Assembly (NCBI RefSeq): GCF_001189845.1
Contig: NZ_LFLZ01000009.1
Location: forward strand, 1-64,000
DNA: 64,000 nt
DNA from: Bradyrhizobium tropiciagri
Lineage (GTDB): Bacteria; Pseudomonadota; Alphaproteobacteria; Rhizobiales; Xanthobacteraceae
Direction: 5' to 3'
Shown: positions 18,254-27,174 of the stretch, piece by piece
Layout: the number at the start of each line of letters is the position of its first letter
How positions within the stretch are numbered: position 1 is the first letter of the stretch
The notes under the pieces: generated by a model
What the model was told of the DNA's origin: nothing
The model's database searches: none
Seen by the model: the letters and a program-made list of their open reading frames with translations, nothing else
Program-made: the position numbers and the translations under genes

Positions 18254-18657
18254 CCCATCTTTTATACTGCGGCATCACCATGAATGTCGCTGGCTTCACC
18301 AGAAGCCCAGATTCCAGCGACGGCGCGACGTCGAACCTCCTCACATCGTTGCGGAAGTGGAAGACCCGCCGCCCCCGGTAGATGCCACCCTGCTCTGCTG
18401 CGACGTCGCATTCCCGTTTGGTCGTCCAGAACGGCGTGCGCTCGTTACCGCGATAACCTTCGGCGCGCACCTGTTACTCAATAGATAATTCTTCAAAAGT
18501 AGCTGGCGTCTTATGATCCGCGATCGGCGCCTTTGGCTGCCGCATTTCATCGCGTACACAGCTTTTTCAGCGCTTTGCGGACGTACTACAGGACCTTTTA
18601 TGGTAGTCGCCGTATCCGATCTAGATCGGAAAGTTCCAGCTGGCGTGCTGTGTCGCT
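18254..18657. other. Intergenic, no convincing gene
   Basis: Several short frames exist on both strands, but none has a ribosome-binding site or recognisable motif. It separates the conjugation operon from a helicase fragment. Confidence 0.35.
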
Positions 18658-18792
18658 CTGCCGCCGAGCCGGCTGCTCGATCCGTCCTGGCTCTACACCG
18701 CGGCCACGCGGGCCCGCCAGCAGGTCATCATCGTCGGGCAGCCGGAGACAATGCAGGACGCCTTGCAGCGGCCGTACGCCGATCAGCGCTGA
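18658..18792 (+). pseudogene. C-terminal 44-residue fragment of a RecD/UvrD-type helicase
   Basis: The sequence LPPSRLLDPSWLYTAATRAR followed by QQVIIVGQPETMQDALQ and a TGA matches the last segment of superfamily 1 helicases (motif VI, YTAATRAR). It is closely similar in DNA and protein to the end of the larger helicase remnant at 20178-20332. No start or upstream domain is present. Confidence 0.7.
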
Positions 18793-18874
18793 ACGATCAG
18801 TTTGCGGTGAGTGGCATTCGACCTAGCGGCACCCAACGGATAGTCTGGATGAACCTCGTCATCGGATACTTGTC

Positions 18875-19483
18875 ATGGATGTTCCTGAGCACGAAAAACT
18901 CACAATTAAAGATTTTTTCGATGCCATCGCTGGTGTCGAGGGCCGCTACGAACTCGTAGGCGGCGTAGCCTACGCCATGACCGGTGCGAAAGAAGCACAC
19001 AACATCATCTGCAGCAACGTTCAAACGGTACTCGTCCCCGCCGGAAAGCAGAAGGGATGGCGCACCACATCGAGCAACACGGCCGTGCAAACCGGGCCGA
19101 CTACGATTCGATATCCGGACGTCGTGGTGGATTGTGGTCCGCCCAATGCGGCAGCAATGACGGCTTCCAAACCAACGATTATTGTGGAGGTTTCCTCGCC
19201 GGACACTGCTGTCTTCGAGCATTGCTCCAAATTGCGAGAATACCAGGACGTAGAAAGCGTCGACACGGTAATGCAAATCGAGTCGGGAATTGCCCTCGTC
19301 AAAATTCACAGACGGCAGGAGGATGTGACATGGACCGAGGAGACGTTCGAAGAGTTTGAAGTCGCAATCCCCCTCCCGTCATTGGGAACGTCCATCACGC
19401 TGAACGAGATCTACGATACGCTTGAGGTGAGACCTCGTGCGCGTCTCAAAGTCTTTAGAATAGACCACAGCCACCGGTTTTGA
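18875..19483 (+). CDS. Uma2 family endonuclease-like protein (DUF820)
   Basis: The Uma2 fold is a PD-(D/E)XK-type nuclease. The hallmark segments are present: KLTIKDFFDAI ... GRYELVGGVAYAMTGA, then IRYPDVVVDCG (catalytic Asp) and KPTIIVEVSSPDT (catalytic Glu), then KLREYQDVESV. Full length at 202 residues. It sits between two helicase C-terminal fragments, which suggests it arrived with, or was flanked by, a duplicated segment. Its biological role is unknown. Confidence 0.88.
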   Translation: MDVPEHEKLTIKDFFDAIAGVEGRYELVGGVAYAMTGAKEAHNIICSNVQTVLVPAGKQKGWRTTSSNTAVQTGPTTIRYPDVVVDCGPPNAAAMTASKPTIIVEVSSPDTAVFEHCSKLREYQDVESVDTVMQIESGIALVKIHRRQEDVTWTEETFEEFEVAIPLPSLGTSITLNEIYDTLEVRPRARLKVFRIDHSHRF

Positions 19484-19559
19484 ACGCGATGGTTGCACTG
19501 GACGCCAAACAGATATCTGCACTGCAGCCCAGGCGCGCCGCCCCCTGGCTCGGCACGAT

Positions 19560-20332
19560 GAATCTGGCGCGGCGTCCGTTCCTGACTTCCTGAAGTCGAA
19601 GCCCGGCATCATCAGTCTGATCCCCGGAGTCGCAACCGTGCACCGCCAGGCGGCGACCACGTCGATCCCCGAAGTTGCCGCCCAGATACGCCGGCGCGAG
19701 ATGCCAGCGCTTCCGGACCATATCGGCCGAGCCGCCGGCGTCGTACTCGCCGGCTGCGCCGGACGGGAGGTGATCGCCGACAAGATCGTCAGTCTCTGGC
19801 GCGAATTTTCGGGGGACGACGACGTCATGATCGTCACCCCGGTCAACGACGGCCCATGCGGCGTCGCAGGCCTCAACCGGCGTCTTCACGACGAATATCT
19901 GCGCAGGAAAGATCTACAGGAGCTGAGGGGGCGCTCGGCGACCTGTTTTCGCCAGGTGAGCCGATCGTGCACCGGCGCAACTGCTACAAGCGCGGCCTGT
20001 TCAATGGCTCGATGGGCACCGTGCGTCGGATCGACAGGACCGAACGCCAGCTTGTCACCGTCTTCGATGACGAGGAGCATGTGTTCGCCGCGGAGGACCT
20101 GGTCGATCTCTCGCTCGGCTACGCCCTCACCTGCCACCGCGCTCAGGGCTCGGAAGCTGACTACGTCGTCGTCGCGCTACCGCCGAGCCGGCTGCTCGAT
20201 CCGTCCCGGCTCTACACGGCGGTTACGCGCGCGCGACAGCGGGTCATCATCGTCTGTCAACCCGAGACCATCAGGGTGGCCTTGCTGCAGCCTTACGCCG
20301 ATGAGCGGACGTTGACCGGATTGAAACGGTGA
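19560..20332 (+). pseudogene. Truncated and frameshifted superfamily 1 (RecD-like) helicase
   Basis: The first part (LIPGVATVHRQAATTSIPEVAAQI ... REVIADKIVSLWREF ... MIVTPVNDGPCGVAGLN) and the second part (GALGDLFSPGEPIVHRRNCYKRGLFNGSMGTV ... LSLGYALTCHRAQGSEADYVVV ... LYTAVTRARQRVII) are consecutive pieces of one helicase. They are split by a one-base loss in a G run at about 19927-19931. Helicase motifs V and VI are present, but the N-terminal Walker A domain is absent. It resembles the C-terminal half of TraA/RecD-like helicases. Confidence 0.7.
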
Positions 20333-20395
20333 CAGCCGTTTCCCAGCATCAACTGGTTCAATGCGTCGACGCACGCGACTGCTGCGCTGCTCTTG

Positions 20396-20920
20396 TCAGC
20401 CATGGAGCACGCCGGCCACATCATCTTCCGCCGCGGCGGCGACGCGATCGGGCTGGTCGATCAGCAAGTCCTGCGGTCGCTTCCCGCCAAGGGAGCCGTT
20501 GACCGAGGCGAACCAGAAAGCGAGGCCCCAGTCGTCTTTCCGTCCTCGAAAGACCGCCAACACTCTCGCCAGGCCCTTGACTGGCCGATAGTCGGTCGAA
20601 GGATCCAAGGCGTAGCCCGGAAAGTAGTCCACGCCGCGGTGGCGCAACGCGAAGGTCTGCCCGTCCTTCTTCCACATGTTCGGCTGGGCGTTGTGGTTGC
20701 TGGCGCTAAATCCCGCCATCTCGGCGATCTGTGCCGCGGTTAGCCAATCCCCGCTCTCAAGCACGGCTTTACGCGCGTCGGCCATCATACGCACCTCTGT
20801 CCCCGAGAGCGCCTTGACGCCTGACGGCTCGACCGATTTGTCCGCGGAGGTCATGAATCCATTCCCAACCAATGTGGTCGACCTATACAGCACAAGCAGC
20901 GGGAACCGAAGTTGGACCAT
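20396..20920 (-). CDS. MbcA/ParS-like domain protein (antitoxin-like), no toxin partner
   Basis: The C-terminal 70 residues (RGRKDDWGLAFWFASVNGSL, then GGKRPQDLLIDQPDRVAAAAEDD) resemble the toxin-binding domain of Xre/MbcA/ParS antitoxins. The middle has a helix-turn-helix-like segment (LTAAQIAEMAGFSASN). The likely start is Met23 (MTSADKSV, start near 20854) rather than the longer frame. No RES-domain toxin gene is adjacent, so it may be an orphan or a regulator. Confidence 0.6.
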   Translation of the reverse strand: MVQLRFPLLVLYRSTTLVGNGFMTSADKSVEPSGVKALSGTEVRMMADARKAVLESGDWLTAAQIAEMAGFSASNHNAQPNMWKKDGQTFALRHRGVDYFPGYALDPSTDYRPVKGLARVLAVFRGRKDDWGLAFWFASVNGSLGGKRPQDLLIDQPDRVAAAAEDDVAGVLHG

Positions 20921-21206
20921 GGGGCCACATTCTGAACCCCGTCCACGTCAAAAAGTTGAAGCGCACGAGCAACCGGCATCTGCGCGCCCACGATTGTCGA
21001 ACCCACACATAGAAAGGGGGCTTCGGAGCAGCGCGTGCGTCGCAGGGTTAGCGACAGCCACGTTCGGGAGAGAGCGGACGAAGTTTAAGGTGGCGCCGCG
21101 CAGTACGAGGTCACAAAGTAGGCCGTCTCACTGAGCGCGAGGGAACCAATCCGAAGTTGACAGCTTGACTTGGTACTGTCGAAAGTTGAAGCCGAAGGAG
21201 ATCGTC

Positions 21207-21464
21207 ATGCGTTTTGCCGCATCATCGCTTCTGCTTATTCTCACCATCGCGGGCTTTGCAGCAAGTGCCAGTCCTGCTTCCGCTCGAGAGTTCAAGTACT
21301 GCCTGCAAGGCCGGCATTGGGGCTATCCCGGTAACTGTTCCTTTGCGACCTATGCCCAGTGCAGAGCGACGGCATCGGGCACGAATGCAGGGTGCGGTGT
21401 CAACCCACGGTATGCCTTTGCGCGCCAGCGCAGAGGACATGCGGATGTCCGCTCCCGTTACTGA
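21207..21464 (+). CDS. DUF3551-type small secreted protein
   Basis: 85 residues with a signal peptide (MRFAASSLLLILTIAGFAAS ... ASA) and a short mature part with spaced cysteines (YCLQGRHWGYPGNCSFATYAQCRATASG ... CGVNP). This pattern is common in Bradyrhizobium small exported DUF3551 proteins of unknown role. ATG at 21207 has a perfect AAGGAG ribosome-binding site 6 bp upstream. A terminator-like hairpin follows. Confidence 0.8.
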   Translation: MRFAASSLLLILTIAGFAASASPASAREFKYCLQGRHWGYPGNCSFATYAQCRATASGTNAGCGVNPRYAFARQRRGHADVRSRY

Positions 21465-21488
21465 TCGGTTGGCCGAACCAACTAAAGC

Positions 21489-21522
21489 AAAACCAGCTAT
21501 CTCTTGAGATTGCTGGGGTTTT
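21489..21522 (+). terminator. Rho-independent terminator-like hairpin after the DUF3551 gene
   Basis: AAAACCAGC (21489-21497) pairs with GCTGGGGTTTT (21512-21522), giving a stem flanked by A and T runs about 25 bp after the stop codon. The A/T symmetry would let it work in both directions. Confidence 0.6.
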
Positions 21523-21870
21523 CCGATCGATTTGGTGGCGGGACGAACTGCGCAGTGATGTCATCGGTTGGCTATCACCCAGCCGCACCGATTGCGCGCG
21601 CCGCTCGTCGTTGGCGGCCAACTACACGACCGTTGTGGCGCCGTTATCACATGCGCGTGCCCGGATATGTCCGTATCGTACGAAGCTTCGCGTTCTCCTA
21701 GTCCACACTTCGTGTTGATTGGGCGTGCTTTGCAAGGCATTTGCGCTACGCTTTGATCGTGGTGATTTCGTCCAGGTCGCAGCCATTTCGCAGCGTCCTC
21801 AAGATGATGTAACTTGGCCCGTCGCCGGCATTTCGGTTTGCGTTTTTGACCAGATTGTCAGGAGAAAAAT
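21523..21870. other. Intergenic, no gene seen
   Basis: No frame with a ribosome-binding site or family resemblance is visible in this stretch. Confidence 0.3.
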
Positions 21871-22080
21871 ATGTCCGCCCGCCCCCAAAGCGCAGGTACC
21901 TCGCACGCTCAGTTCATGCGAGCCGCGAATGACGAGCTTGCCAAGTTCGAGCGCCGCGAGCGGGAGTTTCGAAGAAAAGACCGCGACGAACGGGCCAAGA
22001 GATTGCAGTTGCCGTTGGAAAAGTACGACACCGAAGATTGGCGCGTAAGGAAATCAGCAAGCCCATTTCATCAAACCTGA
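21871..22080 (+). CDS. Small charged protein, 69 aa, unknown
   Basis: ATG follows CAGGAGAAAAAT, a good ribosome-binding site. The sequence is strongly charged and likely one long helix (FMRAANDELAKFERREREFR), followed by a polar tail. The family is not recognised. Base composition and the ribosome-binding site favour a real gene, but I have no homology support. Confidence 0.45.
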   Translation: MSARPQSAGTSHAQFMRAANDELAKFERREREFRRKDRDERAKRLQLPLEKYDTEDWRVRKSASPFHQT

Positions 22081-22354
22081 TGATCGCTCGCTCTCGGCGC
22101 GGCACGAAGACGTCTCAAGGTACCCCAACCGAGAGGTTCTTGGGTTCGATTGCTTCTATTTGCGGTCTCGATTTCTCAATTGGACCACCGATGCCGTGCG
22201 CAAGGGCGGGATGAAACTCCATCTCGAGCCCTGATCGCACCGACGCGCCGCCGTCGGAGTCGCTTCAACTCGGCTGGGACAATGGCCGGTCGTTCCAGCC
22301 TCAGTGAGCTTCCCCAGGCCGTGACGCGGCAGCCCTATTCACGGACGGCGCGTC

Positions 22355-23257
22355 TCAGGCGGCCTTGGTGCCGGTTACGACCGCAAGTGCATCGACTAGC
22401 CGGTCGAGATCCGCCTCCTTGGTACAGAGCGCCGGCGTCACACGGATGCATTCTCCCTTGGCCACACCCGCCCGGCGCACCGTGAGCACCTTGTGTCTGT
22501 CCCTGAGCTCCGCCACGATGGCGTCATTATCGGCCTTGCTCGTCTTGCCGGCAAGACGGAACGACGTAATGGCACCGTAGAGGCCAACCTCGTCCGGCGT
22601 TAGGATCTCGATGTTCTTGAACGCCCGGACGCGGTGCACCCAATAGTCTCTTAAATATCGCAGACGGCCCTGCTTCGCAGACGCACCGATCTCCTCGTGC
22701 AGCGCGATTGCCGTAGGCACTGTAAGCACGGCGGCAAAATTGACCGTGCCGGTGTGCACCCGCGAGCGGATGTCGGTCTCCGGGAAGGCCTCGTCGCCCA
22801 TGTGGCGGTCGATATCGGCTAGGCGGCCCTTCCTGATATAGAGGAAGCCGACCCCAAGCGGCGCGCCGATCCACTTATGCAAGTTGAAGCCGACGAAGTC
22901 GGCCCCAAGCTCGCTTACCTTGAAATCAAGCTGTCCCCAAGAATGGGCCGCGTCGACGATGGTGTCGATGCTCTTGGCCTTTGCCATGCGGATTATCTCG
23001 GCGATCGGCATAGCGAGGCCCGTCCGGTTGCTGACATGGGTGAGTAGCAAAAGTCGGGTTTTCGGGTTTGCCTCGAGTGCGCAGGCGTAGGCGTCCAGGA
23101 CGGATTGCCGGGTCGCCGGTTCCGGCACGTCGAACTTGACGACCTCGACCCCGCGCCGGACCTCGAGCGCGTTCATCGCATACTGCATCGAATCGTAGTC
23201 GAGATCGGCGTAGAGCACCGTGTCGCCGGGCTCCAGCCCGTTGTATCTTCTCATCAC
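22355..23257 (-). pseudogene. Class V aminotransferase (isopenicillin N epimerase-like), N-terminus missing
   Basis: The PLP-binding Lys is in FVGFNLHKWIGAPLGVGFLY and the preceding cofactor Asp in DTIVDAAHSWGQLD. The protein begins at NGLEPGDTVLYADLDYDSM, which is normally about 100 residues into such enzymes, so the 5' part of the gene is missing. Upstream bases 23258 onward show no matching frame. It is probably a truncated remnant of an enzyme of about 400 aa. Confidence 0.75.
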
Positions 23258-23495
23258 TCACCTGCAAATGGTGGTCTTCGGGGCGCGGCGATCCCCTCAG
23301 GTGAAAGTACCTGCACTTCATTGCGAGATTGTGTGGCGACGCCGCCGCGTCAAGCGTTGTCCTCGCAAGTGCTCCGGGAACGCTTGACTCGGACGTCAGC
23401 GTGCCATGCTGACGACTTCGAAGAAGCTAAAACAATGCTCGACTTGAGACAGTTCGAAGAGTCAAGATAACGACCAGGAACACGCGGTCACCTAT

Positions 23496-23687
23496 ATGCG
23501 CCTTCTGGACGCAGATGCAGAGGACGCCGACTGGCGAGAAGTTGCAAAGATCGTGTTGCATATCGATTCCGAACATGAACCACAGCGTGCCCGCCGCGCA
23601 TATGAAACCCACCTCGCTCGTGCCAAGTGGGCGACGAGACATGGTTATCCGCAGCTGTTGCGGAGCGGTCGGCCAGAGCTAGATTAA
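23496..23687 (+). CDS. DUF2285-like small protein
   Basis: The 63-residue sequence (DWREVAKIVLHIDSEHEPQR followed by THLARAKWATRHGYPQLL) matches the short DUF2285-type proteins common in rhizobial accessory regions, whose function is unknown. The start at 23496 has no clear ribosome-binding site. It is complete for the short version of the family. Confidence 0.6.
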   Translation: MRLLDADAEDADWREVAKIVLHIDSEHEPQRARRAYETHLARAKWATRHGYPQLLRSGRPELD

Positions 23688-24721
23688 GCGCGTATCAACA
23701 GGTGCTATAGATAGTTGCATTCTTTGGAGAACGCGCGACCCCTCGGCAAGCGTATCGACATTGCGACAATGCGCGAAGCCAATTTGCGCGCCAGTGGCAG
23801 CAATGCGAACTTCGCTTTTTCTTGTCCCGGATGTCCCGACAGCCTCACCCGATGTCACCATCAGGTGAGGCCCAAGCAAAGGGGCGAAGTTTGCTTGTGC
23901 GTGTGGGAACGCGCATCAATCGTATTTGTGTCGGCTGACGAAAAGCTGACGGGCTAGGCACCACGCGTCCGCCGGCGTCGGAATATGTTCCTCGGCCTCC
24001 GCTCGCTCCGTTGCAATTTCGATAACACCGAACCATGGCGTGGTCGATTCGACCAGCACGACGCCCACGACCGCGCCGACCCATACGGAAAACGTCACTG
24101 TACAGGAGCAACCCTCGCAATCTTTGCACGAAAGGGCGGACCGCCGATCTCAGCGGACGGACATAACGTCTAATAAACCCGGTCCACGCCGAAATCTCCG
24201 CAGCAGTCTGGCGGAACTGACGCGCCCTCAATCCGAGCGCAAGAAATCGCCTCTTTGTACCCGGAGTCATACGGTGCCCGATGACACAATTCCTTGGCCC
24301 GCTCCATGCACTCTCATGGGAGCCAGGATTTTGCCACGTCCCTCCTGGGGCCGGACCAACGCCGCATCGCATGTATTTCAAGCGAGCGGCGTTGTTGTTT
24401 TGAAGACCAAAGAAAATGACCAATCCCGACTGTCCTAATTTGGCAGAGCGAATGTCCCAACCAGGACAGCACCCGAGAGAGGTCCGATCTCAACGTAATG
24501 CGTCCACCCGTCGACGCCCTCGAGCACGACAAAACGGCGCTCTCTCAGTTCATCCGAAAGCCCTTCACCGACGACGCGCCCCACCAGGCGCTGGCGGCGG
24601 ACCATAAGCCTTTGCCGGCAAGCAGCGAGAGCTCCGTTTTGTTCAGGAGGTAGAAGCTGTGGCTCATTTGCACTAGGCGCCGATCTGAAAGGTCGCTAGG
24701 GATCCTCATCAGCGAGGGGCG
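23688..24721. other. About 1 kb without a convincing gene
   Basis: Frames on both strands are present but have arginine-rich, shadow-like composition. A minus-strand frame at 23916-24098 (VGAVVGVVLVESTTPWFGVI) and a plus-strand frame near 24499-24654 look somewhat protein-like and may be fragments. I cannot assign either. Confidence 0.3.
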
Positions 24722-24913
24722 ATGAGCGTCGTAGGATATCAAGTGTATTCGAAGAACGGCGACGGTGCTGTCAGAGTTGTCGTTTCCTCCGCAAAGCAGG
24801 CTCTCGCCAAGGCCGATGAACTGGCCGAATCCGGGAACGAGATCCAGATCAAGGACCTTGCCGGCAGGATCATCGACACAGCGACGATCATCGAACTCGC
24901 CGCGCACGAGTAG
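24722..24913 (+). CDS. Small hypothetical protein, 63 aa
   Basis: The protein (VGYQVYSKNGDGAVRVVVSS, then AKQALAKADELAESGNEIQIKDLAGRIID) has alternating strands and a helix and reads like a compact alpha-beta domain. GAGGGG precedes the ATG by about 2 bp, which is close. No family recognised. Similar short proteins are common in Bradyrhizobium accessory DNA. Confidence 0.5.
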   Translation: MSVVGYQVYSKNGDGAVRVVVSSAKQALAKADELAESGNEIQIKDLAGRIIDTATIIELAAHE

Positions 24914-26003
24914 ATTGTTTGTCCCCTGCGTCGTTGCCTCGAGGCGCTGAAGCAGACTTGTACGATCAGCAGACATCGAAAAGAGCAACAAACCTTCCAT
25001 GCTGTTGGCGCCAGGCCGCTTTCTCCCAATCTAATCAAACGGCCTGCCAGCGTTTCTGAAGTTGTACGAAAATATTTCATAAGATCACGCGAGTCCAATT
25101 GCCGCATCTCGCGCCATCATCTTCTCCCTAGTTACTCCCGGCCGAGCCGCGCTGTGCGAGCTACAGGCTCGGGTTCATATCGTTCCTCACCATTTTTAGC
25201 TAAGCCAAAGCAACATGAGTAGGATCGCCACCCTCCGGCCACAAACGAGACCACGAGCGCAGGGACATGGAGAAGAATGGGCGGTTTGCGGGTCGAACCC
25301 CGTCGCACCTGGCCCACGCGATCGCGAGATATTGCTGGCCGACTTGCGCCGCGCAGACTTCCTGCCTCCGCGATAGTGCGCGGGATCACCGTCGATGCAT
25401 TCGGCACCGCCGCAGATTTCATCGAGCGGACCGATCCTCCGGTCTCCGCTGCACTTCCGCCGGTACTTTCCAGTTCAGCGAAGCATCGTAGCAGCCGTGC
25501 AGACGATGGCGACGTCACCTTGGACGCCGACGCGAACCCATCTCAGAGATTTGCCTCGAACCGGAAAAAATTGCAGGAAGCGGCGGCGGGGAGCCCGAGA
25601 AGTGGCACAAGCGTGAGCGTGGCGGCTATCGCTGCAAGCAACTTCTCCTCGCCTTCGAGGATGCGCCGCACCAGCGTACTATCCGTCCGGTTCGTACAAA
25701 GATTTGAGCGCGGGTAACGATACCATCTGCCGACTGAACCATGCGAACGGGAGCATGGTATGCACAGCGCATTCACCGTGAATTGCGCTCTCGCCTGAAG
25801 GAGCTGAAAATCGATCTGAACCGCTCTCCCGGATGTTGATTGACATTAACGCAATCTATGCGAGAGTTCCAGGACGACACCGTCTTCGTGACGAGGCCCT
25901 TCTGACCGCTTCAAACGCTGAAAGAGAGCCTAACAGCGCTATCTGATCTCCAATTGCGCATTTTGAACTTCAATATTTCGCTAATGATTTGATGGAGGGG
26001 ATT
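24914..26003. other. About 1.1 kb with no recognisable gene
   Basis: No frame in this stretch has both a plausible start and a protein-like composition. It may hold remnants of decayed genes. The end (25995-26001) is the Shine-Dalgarno of the second S1/P1 nuclease. Confidence 0.35.
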
Positions 26004-26900
26004 ATGATCCGGCTTGCGACGAACCTTGTCACCCTTGCCTGCGGCGCGGTTCTCAGCTGTTTTCACATAAGTGGTGCACTTGCCTGGGGCGACGAAGGTC
26101 ATGAAGTGGTCGCGTTCGTAGCGCAGTCGTTCCTTGATGTAGATGTGCGCAAGCGCGTCAATGCACTGCTTGCCGCCGATACCGACTCGCTCACAGCGCA
26201 CGACATTGCGTCGGCAGCCACCAGGGCGGACAAGTTCCGGGACACGAACGTCAACAATGCTCGCGAGCGGACGCGGCAGTGGCATTTCGTTGACATCGAG
26301 ATCATGGCTCCGAACCTTGACGATGCCTGCTTCAATCATCCCCCTGTGCCCAATGGAAAGCCTGCCTCCGATGGGCCGGCATCCGATTGTGTTGTCGACA
26401 AGATCGATCAATTCGCGGCCGAACTCGTCAACCCCGCCACCGATATCGAGGAACAAGTCGCCGCCCTCAAATTCTTGCTTCACTTCGTTGGCGACGTGCA
26501 CCAGCCATTGCACAGTTCGGACGATCACGATCGCGGCGGCAATGCCAAGAGGGTCTCGGCGGCCGGGCTCAGCGCAGGCAACCTCCATCATTTTTGGGAC
26601 ACCGAATTCGTAGACCAGCTGGGGCCTGATCCGCAAACGATTGCCTCCGATCTCATCGGGCACATCACGAAGGATCAACAGACGCAGTGGCAATCGGGGA
26701 GCCCCGCCGACTGGGCCAAGGAGACGTTCGCGCTGTCGAAGGACGATGCGTATGAGCAGCTTCCAGCTCCCAACGCGCGTGGAAGCTTTCGGTTGACGGA
26801 CGACTACGTCACGACCGCAACAAATGACGTCGGAATCCAACTGAGCAAGGCGGGCGTGCGGCTGGCGATGATCCTGAACCAGGCACTGCACAAACAATAG
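26004..26900 (+). CDS. Secreted S1/P1 family nuclease (second copy)
   Basis: A signal peptide (MIRLATNLVTLACGAVLSCF ... GALA) leaves Trp at the mature N-terminus (WGDEGHEVVAFVAQ). Zinc ligands are visible in QWHFVDIEIM, FLLHFVGDVHQPLHSS, RGGNAK and NLHHFWDTEF. ATG at 26004 follows GGAGGGG, so it is preferred to the TTG and ATG 12-15 bp upstream. This copy is closer to the classic family than the one at 9308, and the two differ enough that they are not a recent duplication. Confidence 0.9.
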   Translation: MIRLATNLVTLACGAVLSCFHISGALAWGDEGHEVVAFVAQSFLDVDVRKRVNALLAADTDSLTAHDIASAATRADKFRDTNVNNARERTRQWHFVDIEIMAPNLDDACFNHPPVPNGKPASDGPASDCVVDKIDQFAAELVNPATDIEEQVAALKFLLHFVGDVHQPLHSSDDHDRGGNAKRVSAAGLSAGNLHHFWDTEFVDQLGPDPQTIASDLIGHITKDQQTQWQSGSPADWAKETFALSKDDAYEQLPAPNARGSFRLTDDYVTTATNDVGIQLSKAGVRLAMILNQALHKQ

Positions 26901-27174
26901 GTTTTTGGCGACGGCGAGGTCTGCGAAATTCACAGCCGGAAGAGACAAAGAGGCCCCCCGCTCAGACGCATCGTTTCAGACCAAGGATGTAAGCTCGCTT
27001 GTCAGGAAGTTATTGGCTGCCTGGAAGCGCAGGCGGTCGAGGAGAGAAATGCTATGACCCAACGCGACGTCCATGCTGTTGCGCTCGTGATGCGGGACGG
27101 GCGCGACTTCGGCTTCGTATCATGGCCATGGCAATCGAAGCGATGCGGGTCGCTGACGCGAGCAGGAGACGGCC

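Noticed and set aside
23845..24423. 192-residue minus-strand frame
   Set aside because: Arginine- and glycine-rich composition, no ribosome-binding site, no motif; likely chance.
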